Shown one piece after another: positions 1-7,767 of a stretch of 64,000 nucleotides of DNA. The stretch is from contig NZ_HE978540.1 in NCBI RefSeq assembly GCF_000311785.1, positions 117,623 through 181,622 of the forward strand, given 5' to 3'. The position numbers and the translations under genes were made by a program. The notes beneath the pieces were generated by a model. That model ran no database searches. It was not told where the DNA came from and was given only the letters and a program-made list of their open reading frames with translations. Positions within the stretch are counted from its first letter, which is position 1. Each line of letters starts with the position of its first letter. The stretch comes from Brevibacillus massiliensis. Its GTDB lineage: Bacteria; Bacillota; Bacilli; Brevibacillales; Brevibacillaceae.

Positions 1-360
1 TCCTTTATCGTCGATGGCGCCGCGCGCAAAGATCTTGCCGTCGCGGATATCCGGGGAGAACGGCGGCGTCGTCCAGCCTTCGCCGGCCGGTACCACGTCG
101 ACATGGACCAGCACTGCTACTTCCTCCCCTTGGCCGAACTCGATATAGCCGGCATAGCCTTCCAGATTCCTCGTGCGAAATCCGTCCTGCTCGCCTAAGG
201 CCAGCATGTACTCGAGCGCTTCCGCCACGCCTTGGCCAAATGGCTTCCCCTCGCCTGCAGTCGACATGTCCTCGACGCTGTCAATCGCCAAAAATTCTTT
301 CAACTTGGCCACAAACACGGCTTGCTGCCGTTTGGCTTGTTCCATCCAATCGTTGCTCAA
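1..360 (-). CDS. M20-family dipeptidase (PepV-like), N-terminal part
   Basis: Only the first 120 codons lie in the window; the gene runs off the left edge. It should be a zinc-dependent cytosolic dipeptidase. The visible part carries the first metal-binding motif of the family ([14 protein letters not shown], where H and D are metal-site residues) and the following GAIDDKG motif that supplies the bridging Asp. The chosen start is a TTG 12 bases after the stop of the sigma-54 activator gene; an in-frame ATG five codons later is an alternative. It appears to be the last known gene of the asparaginase/peptide operon, where it would finish breakdown of imported peptides. The family call is firm, the exact substrate is not. 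Confidence 0.85.
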   Translation of the reverse strand, partial: MSNDWMEQAKRQQAVFVAKLKEFLAIDSVEDMSTAGEGKPFGQGVAEALEYMLALGEQDGFRTRNLEGYAGYIEFGQGEEVAVLVHVDVVPAGEGWTTPPFSPDIRDGKIFARGAIDDKG

Positions 361-372
361 CCGTCCCACATC

Positions 373-2445
373 CTATCTGTGAGTATCTAAAAACCGCAGA
401 AATTCTCTGCCTTTTGCCGTGATGCTGCTTCCCTGCCTGCCCCTGCCCACTTTGATCATCCCGTCGGACTGCAGGATCTTCAGGCGATAGCGAAGCTGTT
501 GTTCGGTGATCGCCAGGCTGCCGGCATGCAGCCTGGCCAGAATCGAGTGGCGGCCGCCGTCCCCGGACAGTTCATCCAAAACGCTCAGAATCGCCTGCAT
601 CTCCGCCAAAAATCCCCTGCTTTGATAAGCGAAGCGCCTGACGGAAAACTCCGGATCATCTTCCGCATCGGCAAGCTGGGGAAACGATCCATTTTGAAAG
701 AAGGGAAGATGATAGGGGTACATGACATCTTCGACGACGTGGGCCAGGTATTCGATGACGTTTTCCAATTCGCGGATGTTGCCCGGCCAATCGTATTCAA
801 GCAGTTCCCGCAATCCTTCCGGCGAAATGGTGAACTTGGGGCGGCGCAAATAGGCGCAGTACTTGGTGATAAACAGCTGTGCCAGTTGGGGAATGTCTTC
901 CTTTCGCTTGCGCAGCGGCGGCAGGTGAATCGGGAGGATGTTCAGACGATAGTAAAGATCGGCCCGGAATGTTCCATCCTCTACCTTCTGCAGCAGATTT
1001 TGATTGGTCGCTGCGATGACCCGTATATCGATGGGGATCACTTGTGTGCCGCCCACCCGCCTGAGCTGCCGTTCCTGCAGGACCCGCAGCAGCCTGTTCT
1101 GGATCAGCCAGGTGGCATCGCCGATCTCGTCCAGGAAGATCGTTCCCTTGTGCGCCTGTTCAAACCAGCCGATGTGACCGCCTTTTCGCGCTCCGGTAAA
1201 GGCCCCTTCTTCATATCCAAACAACTCGCTCTCCAGCAGCGACTCGGTGATCGCGGCGAAATTAACGCCGACAAACGGCTCCTTGCGCCGCTTGGACGCA
1301 TTGTGGATCGCCTGTGCCAGCAGTTCTTTGCCGGTGCCCGACTCCCCCAACAGCAGCACGGTGGAGTGGCTGCGAGCCACCTTCTTGGCGATCTGCAGCA
1401 CTTTTTGAAAGGTGCTGCACTGTCCGTGGATATCGTCAAAGGTGTACTTGGCGACCAGCCCGTTGCTGGTCATGCGCATCCGGTAATCGTGTTCCAGCTT
1501 TTGGATCTCGTCTGCCTTGCGAAACAAAATGACCGTGCCAAACAGCTGTCCTTCGAGGAGAATCTGCATTTTTCGCAGAAAATAGGTGCTGCCTCGCCAG
1601 TCCAACATATGCTCTTCGTGATTTGGCAGCGTGGAGACGAGCTGGTACAGATCAGCGGGCAAGCATTCGGCCGCCGTCCTGCCTGTCAGTGCCATGCCGT
1701 TTAAATGAAGGGTTTCCGTCGCCTTATGATTGATAAATTGGATGATTTCTGCGTGATCGAGTGCAATGACGGCATCTTCAATCCGATCGACAATCGCACT
1801 GAGGTAATTTTGGAGGATAGAGGCCCGCTGAATTTCATTGCTTAGTTCCTTTGATATATACACCAAAGATTGAATAAACCTGCCTGTCACCTTCAGCAGG
1901 TTGCGGCTTTCAAAACGAAAATGGGCGTATATCTCGACCCAGGTCGACAAGTCGACTGCCCGCGGGCCGATGTCAACAACCTTGCGAATTCCCGGCGGAA
2001 CGTATTTTGCCTCGCCAGGTGTGACAGCGATCTGGATGTCTTCCGGATACGACGCTCCGGGGTAGTACGGATAGAAGTCCAGACCCATTCCCGCTTCGTT
2101 TAACTGAAACACCGCTTCTTCGGCTGTCTCTTTCCTGTCGCTGACCAGAAGGACCCTGGTTCCTCTGGGGATTTCCAACATTCCGCGGATGTTCAGGTAC
2201 TGAACCGTCCGTTTGGCGATGATCACCTTGACCCCTGCCGGGATATAGGGTTGAACCATCGGTTCGATTATTTCAGTCGACAGAACGACCAGCGACCCCT
2301 GTGGAATCGGATGGATGGCAAGCTGCTGGATCGTGCGAGCCTCAATGTGAAAGTCTCGGGATACGCCTAAATCCCGCGCTTGTTCTATCAGCAGCAGCAG
2401 AGTCTCTTCCATTAAAGCGACAAACGTAATGACTTTTTGCTCCAT
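373..2445 (-). CDS. Sigma-54-dependent transcriptional activator with PrpR-type N-terminal sensor
   Basis: An enhancer-binding protein of about 690 residues. The N-terminal ~200 residues resemble the PrpR_N ligand sensor, followed by a PAS segment (around ASILQNYLSAIVDRIEDAV) and an AAA+ domain with Walker A GESGTGKE, the sigma-54 contact loop GAFTGA (ELFGYEEGAFTGA) and Walker B GTIFLDEIGD. The C-terminus is a winged-helix-like tail instead of the usual Fis HTH. I prefer the ATG at 2445, which has GGAG eight bases upstream; a GTG at 2499 would read through a hairpin. It sits between the peptide-binding protein and the dipeptidase, so it probably activates its own operon from the -24/-12 promoter near 5325. 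The inducer is not known. Confidence 0.88.
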   Translation of the reverse strand: MEQKVITFVALMEETLLLLIEQARDLGVSRDFHIEARTIQQLAIHPIPQGSLVVLSTEIIEPMVQPYIPAGVKVIIAKRTVQYLNIRGMLEIPRGTRVLLVSDRKETAEEAVFQLNEAGMGLDFYPYYPGASYPEDIQIAVTPGEAKYVPPGIRKVVDIGPRAVDLSTWVEIYAHFRFESRNLLKVTGRFIQSLVYISKELSNEIQRASILQNYLSAIVDRIEDAVIALDHAEIIQFINHKATETLHLNGMALTGRTAAECLPADLYQLVSTLPNHEEHMLDWRGSTYFLRKMQILLEGQLFGTVILFRKADEIQKLEHDYRMRMTSNGLVAKYTFDDIHGQCSTFQKVLQIAKKVARSHSTVLLLGESGTGKELLAQAIHNASKRRKEPFVGVNFAAITESLLESELFGYEEGAFTGARKGGHIGWFEQAHKGTIFLDEIGDATWLIQNRLLRVLQERQLRRVGGTQVIPIDIRVIAATNQNLLQKVEDGTFRADLYYRLNILPIHLPPLRKRKEDIPQLAQLFITKYCAYLRRPKFTISPEGLRELLEYDWPGNIRELENVIEYLAHVVEDVMYPYHLPFFQNGSFPQLADAEDDPEFSVRRFAYQSRGFLAEMQAILSVLDELSGDGGRHSILARLHAGSLAITEQQLRYRLKILQSDGMIKVGRGRQGSSITAKGREFLRFLDTHR

Positions 2446-2473
2446 CCAATCATCTCCATAAAATGGAAGAAGA

Positions 2474-2489
2474 GGGTACAAGTGTACCC
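2474..2489. promoter_or_regulatory. GGGTAC-N4-GTACCC palindrome between oppA-like gene and activator
   Basis: A perfect 6-bp-arm inverted repeat lies 23 bases downstream of the peptide-binding protein stop and just ahead of the activator start. On the minus strand it is followed by a pyrimidine-rich run (TCTTCTTCC then TTTT), so it may act as a weak terminator or attenuator that lowers regulator expression, or as a binding site. This is inference from sequence only. Confidence 0.35.
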
Positions 2490-2511
2490 CTTTCTTCACC
2501 TGATCGATCCA

Positions 2512-4167
2512 TTACTTCTTGAGAATCTCTGCCCACTTGTAGTCAATCGCAGTAACGGGATGACGCAGGATGCCTTTCACGTTAGGCTGCTGCATGTACA
2601 CTCTCGTATTGTAGTAGATCGGTACAATCGGCATGTCGTCCATGAACACTTTTTCCGCTTCGTGCATCAGTGCAAAGCGTTTCGTCTCATCGCCCTCGTT
2701 TTTGATCTGCTCCAGCAATTCATCGTACTTCGGATTGCTGTAGTGGATCCGGTTGCCCTGATGGCCTGTCTGATAAAGCTCCAGGAAGTTGTACGGATCG
2801 CCGTAGTCGGCGGGGATCGTCGAGCGGGAGAACTGCAGCTGTCCCGCGCGCTGCTCAGCCAAAAAAACCTTCCACTCTTTGCTTTCCAGTTTCACGTCGA
2901 CGCCAAGGTTTTTCTTGTACATTTCCTGCAGCACCTGTGCGATCGCTTTATGGGAGTCGTCCGTATTGTAGGTCATGGTGATCGGCGGAAGCGTGGTGTA
3001 GCCTTCTTCCTCCATTCCCTTTTTCAGATACTCCTTCGCTTTTTCCACATCGTTGTCCTTAATAAAGCTGCCGCCCACTTCGCGGAAGTCTCTGCCGTCC
3101 GGTTCAGGGAATCCGAATGGAACGTGGGCCAAGGCCGGTGTCTGTTTTCCCTGCACTACTTTGTCGATCAACAGTTGGCGATCGATAGCCAGGGCGAACG
3201 CTTTGCGGATGTTGGCGTTGTTGAACGGCGGCATTTTCGTGTTCATGCGGTAGTAATAGATCGAAGCCTCCGACACGTAATTCGCTTCGCCGGAATCGAG
3301 CAGCTTCTTCTTCATATCGTTTGGGACGGTTTCAATGCTGTCCAGCTGTCCGGTCTTGAACATCTGGTACTGGGTGTTCTGATCGTTCACCATCCCCCAG
3401 TCGATCCCGGCCAGCTTCACGTTGTCCTTATCCCAGTAACCGTCATTTTTCACTACTTTGATGGATTGGTCGTGTACCCACTCCGACATTTTAAACGGAC
3501 CGTTGGTGACGAAGGTGGACGCCTCCGCTGCAAAATTCGGATTGCTCTCCACCGTTTTTTTGTGCACCGGAGAAAACGCCGGGTTGGTCAGGATGTTTAA
3601 AAAGTAACCGGTCGGCGCGCGCAGGGTGATCTCCAGCGTTTTTTCATCGAGCGCCTTTACTTTTACGTCATCTGCGCTGCCTTTGCCCTCATTGTACGCT
3701 TCGGCTCCTTCAATGTAGAAGGCGAGGAAGGCAGCCGGGAAGGCGTTTTGCGGATCAAGCATCCGTTTGAAGGCGTATTCGAAATCTCCGGCTGTCACCG
3801 GATCCCCGTTAGACCATTTGCTGTCGCGGAGGTGGAAGGTGTACGTCTTCCCATCCTCGCTGAGATCCCACTTCTCAGCCATGGCCGGCTGTGGTACGTG
3901 GTTTTCGTCAAGGCGGGTCAACCCTTCCATCACTGCCGTAAGCACTTCGTTCGATACGCTGTCATAGCCTTTTGGCGGATCCAGCGATGGCGGTTCGGTT
4001 TTCAGATTGGCGCGCAGATGGGCCGTCGTGTCGACCGTGCCACCTGCGGCTGATTCTTGCCCGGAACCTCCTTGTGCTGCATTGTTTGTTGCGCCAGAAC
4101 TGCACCCTGACATGACGGCAGTGGCTAACAGCACTGCGGCGCTCAGGGCTTTAAGTCCCTTTTTCAT
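2512..4167 (-). CDS. Oligopeptide ABC transporter substrate-binding lipoprotein (OppA/DppA family)
   Basis: A solute-binding protein of 551 residues. It has a lipoprotein signal (MKKGLKALSAAVLLATAVMSG then Cys, lipobox VMSGC), a Ser/Gly-rich linker and the SBP family 5 body, with the family-typical stretch KWDLSEDGKTYTFHLRDSKW and a C-terminal ...DYKWAEILKK. It should be anchored outside the membrane and deliver peptides to an Opp/Dpp permease. No permease or ATPase gene lies nearby, so it must use a transporter encoded elsewhere. The start has AAGGGGG 11 bases upstream. It lies between an asparaginase and a sigma-54 activator plus dipeptidase, which suggests peptide or amide-nitrogen scavenging. 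Confidence 0.92.
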   Translation of the reverse strand: MKKGLKALSAAVLLATAVMSGCSSGATNNAAQGGSGQESAAGGTVDTTAHLRANLKTEPPSLDPPKGYDSVSNEVLTAVMEGLTRLDENHVPQPAMAEKWDLSEDGKTYTFHLRDSKWSNGDPVTAGDFEYAFKRMLDPQNAFPAAFLAFYIEGAEAYNEGKGSADDVKVKALDEKTLEITLRAPTGYFLNILTNPAFSPVHKKTVESNPNFAAEASTFVTNGPFKMSEWVHDQSIKVVKNDGYWDKDNVKLAGIDWGMVNDQNTQYQMFKTGQLDSIETVPNDMKKKLLDSGEANYVSEASIYYYRMNTKMPPFNNANIRKAFALAIDRQLLIDKVVQGKQTPALAHVPFGFPEPDGRDFREVGGSFIKDNDVEKAKEYLKKGMEEEGYTTLPPITMTYNTDDSHKAIAQVLQEMYKKNLGVDVKLESKEWKVFLAEQRAGQLQFSRSTIPADYGDPYNFLELYQTGHQGNRIHYSNPKYDELLEQIKNEGDETKRFALMHEAEKVFMDDMPIVPIYYNTRVYMQQPNVKGILRHPVTAIDYKWAEILKK

Positions 4168-4231
4168 CTGCTTTGCCCCCTTAAAGTGTAATGTATGTCA
4201 ATATGCAACTCCTAAAATAGGCCGCATATTG

Positions 4232-5251
4232 CTACAGTTTGGAATTCACAGCCTGCAGCGTGAAATCTGTTTCAATGCGTCCAACGACGATGCCGCTCAT
4301 GTTTTTCACTTCCGGATTGGTGTACGCCTGAAGCTTGTCAAGCGGGCCGTCGGTGCCAATCCCCAATTGACGCAAGACTTCGTTGACGACGGCGTATACC
4401 GCACGAGCGCCGCCATCTTCAATTTTCACGGCGATGCCAAGCCCCCGCTCCCGGTCACCCAGGCAGTACACCGCCTCTGCCCCTGCTTTCCCGATCACTC
4501 TTCCGGCAAAGGCACTCATCAAGTCGGTGCAGTAACGCTCTTTGCCGCCAACCATCTCCGGATGCGCCGTCATGGCGTCGGTAATCCGGCGAACGGCGGC
4601 CTGGCGGATTGGGCTTGTGATCGTCTCCGGCCGGGCCAGTCGGGCGTAGCCCCAAGCGTAGTTGGCTAACGGCAGCCGGTGCACAGGTACGCCGCAGCCG
4701 TCAATCCCCATGTGAATCTTTTCTTTTGGATAGCAAACGATGTCCGCCACGGCATCCAGAATCCGCTGCTGAACAGGGTGTTCCGGCAGGTTGTAATCGG
4801 TCGGGTCCTCGCCCATGTGGACCGCTGTTGCCACCATGCCGGCATGTTTGCCCGAACAGTTGCTGAAGATCGGCGTCAATTCCTTGCCGTCGCGAATCAG
4901 TTGTTTGTAGCTCTCCTCATCGCGGGGAACATGTGTCCCGCAGCGCAGAACAGATTCCGGCTGCCCGGCGGCATTGAGCATCTTCATCGCCCTTGAGCGA
5001 TGCCGCGGTTCACCGCTGTGAGATGCACAGCACAGGGAAATGTCGGCAGGCTCGAAACCGAAGCGATCGGCGGCTCCTGTCTCGATAACCGGGATCGTCT
5101 GAATCGGTTTCATCGACGACCGGGCATACGTCAGCCGGAACGGGTCTCCGTATTGGTAGAGAAGGGTTCCGGAACCGTCAACGACTGCCACGTGGCCCAG
5201 GTGAGTGCTCTCGACGACACCGCCCCGGTAAGCTTTGGCGATCACATTCAT
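4232..5251 (-). CDS. L-asparaginase II family protein
   Basis: A 339-residue enzyme of the asparaginase II family (the Rhizobium AnsA type, unrelated to E. coli AnsA/AnsB). Family landmarks are ARSSMKPIQTIPVIETGA near residue 43, CCASHSGEP near residue 75, the following CGTHVP, SNCSGKHAGM and GIDGCGVPVHRLPLANYAW. It would hydrolyse asparagine or a related amide to release ammonia, in the cytosol. The start is an ATG with AAGGAG about 10 bases upstream. It is the first gene of the sigma-54 operon, followed after 64 bases by the peptide-binding lipoprotein. The family is clear; physiological substrate specificity is not shown by sequence. Confidence 0.9.
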   Translation of the reverse strand: MNVIAKAYRGGVVESTHLGHVAVVDGSGTLLYQYGDPFRLTYARSSMKPIQTIPVIETGAADRFGFEPADISLCCASHSGEPRHRSRAMKMLNAAGQPESVLRCGTHVPRDEESYKQLIRDGKELTPIFSNCSGKHAGMVATAVHMGEDPTDYNLPEHPVQQRILDAVADIVCYPKEKIHMGIDGCGVPVHRLPLANYAWGYARLARPETITSPIRQAAVRRITDAMTAHPEMVGGKERYCTDLMSAFAGRVIGKAGAEAVYCLGDRERGLGIAVKIEDGGARAVYAVVNEVLRQLGIGTDGPLDKLQAYTNPEVKNMSGIVVGRIETDFTLQAVNSKL

Positions 5252-5317
5252 AACTGGTTGTCTCCTTTGTCACGCAAATAGATATTTTGCTGTATTGAAT
5301 GTTTGCAGGAGAATGAA

Positions 5318-5333
5318 CGCAATTTTCATGCCA
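5318..5333 (-). promoter_or_regulatory. Sigma-54 (-24/-12) promoter of the asparaginase operon
   Basis: Read on the minus strand the site is TGGCATGAAAATTGCG. It has the obligatory GG and GC dinucleotides exactly 12 bases apart, as in the sigma-54 consensus TGGCACG-N4-TTGCA. The predicted start point is near 5307, leaving a leader of roughly 55 bases before the asparaginase ATG. A sigma-54 activator is encoded in the same operon, which makes a chance match less likely. Confidence 0.8.
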
Positions 5334-5360
5334 ATAGTAAAGGAGTGTAAAAAATATGCT

Positions 5361-5375
5361 AACATTGCTAATGTT
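5361..5375. promoter_or_regulatory. AACATT-GCT-AATGTT palindrome upstream of the -24/-12 promoter
   Basis: A perfect inverted repeat lies about 30 bases upstream of the -24 element. Sigma-54 activators bind inverted repeats upstream of their promoters, so this is a candidate activator site. The distance is shorter than the usual 80-150 bases, so the assignment is tentative. Confidence 0.35.
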
Positions 5376-5588
5376 TATAACCAATTGACGTCCTATTCGT
5401 TTATGTATCAACAAAAAAACAAACAATAGGATTATACCCAATTAACCAATTACTCTTCCACAAAAAATAAACAGGGTAACCAAAAACCAACCTATTCTTT
5501 TTCCCGGATGACAGCTGGCTTGCTGAATAATCCTCCACCTGCGGAGCAAACTACCAGTTAACCCCAAACAGAGGAGTGATTACCAACG

Positions 5589-5756
5589 ATGACGGACAAA
5601 AATGCTCCCTCACAGATGGCAAAAGAGGAACTGGAAACGCTGGGCACACATGCCACAGGCTCCCCCGACCAATACAAAACACGCAAGACGGACGATGTCC
5701 AAACGATCGACCCTCCCGACCACCCTGGCGGAGCCGGTTCCTCTGGTGTGTATTGA
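5589..5756 (+). CDS. Small hydrophilic protein, 55 aa
   Basis: A 55-codon frame beginning MTDKNAPSQMAKEEL and ending GGAGSSGVY. It has a good ribosome site (GAGGAGTG, 10 bases before the ATG) and is followed by a strong hairpin. The product is acidic and hydrophilic with a Gly/Pro/Asp-rich tail, no Cys and no membrane segment. It looks like the many small spore- or stress-associated proteins of Bacillales, but I do not recognise a named family. It stands alone on the plus strand, upstream of and convergent with the AhpD-like gene. Confidence 0.6.
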   Translation: MTDKNAPSQMAKEELETLGTHATGSPDQYKTRKTDDVQTIDPPDHPGGAGSSGVY

Positions 5757-5774
5757 GCAGCAAAACGGCAAAAA

Positions 5775-5817
5775 GAGGGCATCCTGCAAGAGCCTATACG
5801 GCTTGCAGGATGCCCTC
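5775..5817. terminator. Strong bidirectional hairpin terminator
   Basis: The arms GAGGGCATCCTGCAAG and CTTGCAGGATGCCCTC form a perfect 16-bp stem with an 11-base loop. On the minus strand the stem is followed by CTTTTTGCCGTTTT, so it should end the AhpD-like transcript. It also lies 18 bases past the stop of the small plus-strand gene. Confidence 0.85.
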
Positions 5818-5841
5818 CGCTTCTGCAGCTTGACTTCAGAT

Positions 5842-6474
5842 TCATTCCTGTTCGACAGGGGGCATTTTTCTGGTGGAGATGGCAATTCGGTTCCACGCGT
5901 TAATGGTTACAATCGCCATGATGAGCTCCGCCGTTTGGGTTTCGTCGAAGTAGCGGCGCACTTCGCTGTAGACTTCATCCGGCACATGTCCTTCCGTGAT
6001 CAACGTAACTCCTTCTGTCAAAGCCAGAACAGCCCGCTCTTCGGGAGTAAAGAAAGGGGTCTCCCGCCATGCATTGAGGGCGTAGATCCGCTGCTCCGTT
6101 TCGCCCATTTTGCGGGCGTCTTTGGTGTGCTTATCAATACAGAAGGCACAGCCGTTGATTTGGGAGGCGCGAATCTTGATCAGTTCTTTCAACTTTTGAT
6201 CGATACTGGCGGTCTGCAGGTACTTTTCCAGCCCGATCGTGGCTGCGTAGCCGTTGGGGTTTACTTTGCCGGCGGATTTGTGACATAAAAAACAAAGAGA
6301 CGAAAAAGTACTCCGGCTGACATCGCCAATCTGTATGATTGGAGTGAAATTCAGAAAGCATGCGTAGTCGATCGGGGGGATTGCCAAAGTGGGAAAAATA
6401 GGACAATATACCGAAAAAGATGGAGTCTCACCATTGGTAATTTCGTTACTGTACAAACTTGTCACCCTTTTCAT
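5842..6474 (-). CDS. Carboxymuconolactone decarboxylase / AhpD-like protein (start uncertain)
   Basis: The conserved part (KVNPNGYAATIGLEKYLQTA onward, ~145 residues) is an AhpD-like alkylhydroperoxidase-fold protein. It has the CxxCxxxH redox motif in QINGCAFCIDKHTKDARK and the family block AIVTINAWNRIAI. Such proteins reduce peroxides or related compounds through the two cysteines. The ~60 residues encoded before it look unlike the family and have no clear ribosome site. An ATG in the neighbouring frame near 6280 would give MSQIRR directly before KVNPNG if one base were removed, so a single-base frameshift at the 5' end is possible. A hairpin terminator follows the gene. It is divergent from the propeller gene. 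Confidence 0.75.
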   Translation of the reverse strand: MKRVTSLYSNEITNGETPSFSVYCPIFPTLAIPPIDYACFLNFTPIIQIGDVSRSTFSSLCFLCHKSAGKVNPNGYAATIGLEKYLQTASIDQKLKELIKIRASQINGCAFCIDKHTKDARKMGETEQRIYALNAWRETPFFTPEERAVLALTEGVTLITEGHVPDEVYSEVRRYFDETQTAELIMAIVTINAWNRIAISTRKMPPVEQE

Positions 6475-6522
6475 ACTATAGGGTTACCGCTTCCAAATTT
6501 TTACAAAACCGTTTAAAGGGGT

Positions 6523-7638
6523 GTGACAAACATGGTGACAAAAGAAAGGCATAAGCGCATCTTTCGGCAATTCACCATCCGGACAGTAGCCATTTCGATG
6601 GCGGGATTGCTCTGTTTTGTCGGACAGGCTTTCGCTGCGGAAGCAGACTTTCAGGTAAAGTGGGAAAAACGTTGTGTCAAAGAGGAGACGCGGGAATTGG
6701 TGAAAATGGTCGTACCTGCTCAAGACGGCGGGGGGCTGGTCTGGGCAGACGTGACGGACTACCAATTTAAGATACTCCCCCCGATGCTGCTGAAAGTGGA
6801 TGCAGCCGGCCAGGAAGAATGGACGAAGCGGATGCCTGAGGACTTTTTGATCTCCGATGTCAACCAGGCAAAATCAGGCAGGTTTCTTGTCATGGGAGTC
6901 CTGCGCCCGGAGCCGGAAAAGCTGCAGCTGATCAAATTAAGCGGCGGCGAAGACACGGAGTGGATGAAAGCGATCGAAGTGGAAGGCGGGGCGATCAACC
7001 CTGGGAGTTACAACGTGTACTGGCATTTCAGCAAAGCGCCTGACGGCGGTTTGGTCGCGCTGGGTCCAGAGCGTCTGGTAAAGATCGGGGCATCGGGAGA
7101 AATCGAATGGGAAAAGCAGGTAAACAATGCGAGTCACTCCTATCACAAGGTACTCGTTACCGATAGTGGGGACATGTATTTACAGGGCAATGAAATTTCA
7201 GAGGATGTTCAGTTGTACATCGCCAAGCTGAACAAAGAAGGGGACCTGCTGTGGGAAAACAGCTATCCAGAGGCCCGGGGGAAGATGACATCCTTGCACT
7301 GCACATCGATTCCGGGGGCAATGTCGTCTGGCAGAAGCGTTACGGTGAATATGCCACCGGAGAAAGAGGCTTATCTCTGTCTGAGACAGAAGATGGCGGC
7401 TATATGCTGATTGCACAATTGAAGTCGGAGTATACAGAGCCATCCGAATGAAGTTTCCTGAAACTGGATCATTCCGGCGACAAATTGTGGGAGAAAACGA
7501 TCTCATTCCCGCAAGTAACCGTTAAGCGGGCCGCTCCACTGGGAAATGACCAATTTTTACTGTTGGAGGAATATTGGAAAAAAAGTACTACGTTTGCCGA
7601 CAGGCTCGTTTTTACCAAGGTAACGAAGCCGCTATAGT
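6523..7638 (+). pseudogene. Broken secreted PQQ-like propeller protein
   Basis: The frame opens with a signal peptide (cleavage near GQAFA-AE) and encodes repeated blades of the form LxKxDxxGxxxWxK: LLKVDAAGQEEW, LVKIGASGEIEW, IAKLNKEGDLLW, LHIDSGGNVVW and FLKLDHSGDKLW. Five such blades indicate an extracellular beta-propeller. The reading frame shifts near 7280 (after SYPEARG, continuing as EDDILALHIDSGG in another frame). It then meets an in-frame TGA at 7449, after which homology-like sequence continues to TAG at 7638. Two independent lesions make an inactive gene the simplest reading; sequencing error could explain one of them. Its last ~35 bases recur in inverted orientation at 28.5 kb. 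Confidence 0.8.
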
Positions 7639-7679
7639 AACTCATGCGCTCTCGCGCAACGATGCGACTGCCCGTCGCA
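7601..7679 (+). repeat. Left copy of an inverted repeat with two hairpins
   Basis: This segment covers the 3' end of the propeller pseudogene (AGGCTCGTTTTTACCAA...) and a 42-nt downstream element starting at 7638. The same sequence recurs on the opposite strand at 28431-28515. The element folds as TGCGC-TCTC-GCGCA (7645-7658) and TGCGAC-TGCCC-GTCGCA (7663-7679). In the other copy the first stem is TGTGC-TTTT-GCACA, so a C-G pair has changed to T-A with pairing kept. A further hairpin (CCCCGCTAGC...GCTAGCAGGG) follows at about 7688-7710. Confidence 0.75.
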
Positions 7680-7767
7680 CACGTAAGCCCCGCTAGCCAG
7701 GCTAGCAGGGCCTTATCCTTACTGGGAGTGAGCTGCGCTCTCCTCTTCCCGTTGTCACGATTGTCTG

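Noticed and set aside
499..1704. A 401-codon plus-strand frame
   Set aside because: It is antisense to the AAA+ domain of the sigma-54 activator, whose Walker and GAFTGA motifs are unambiguous.
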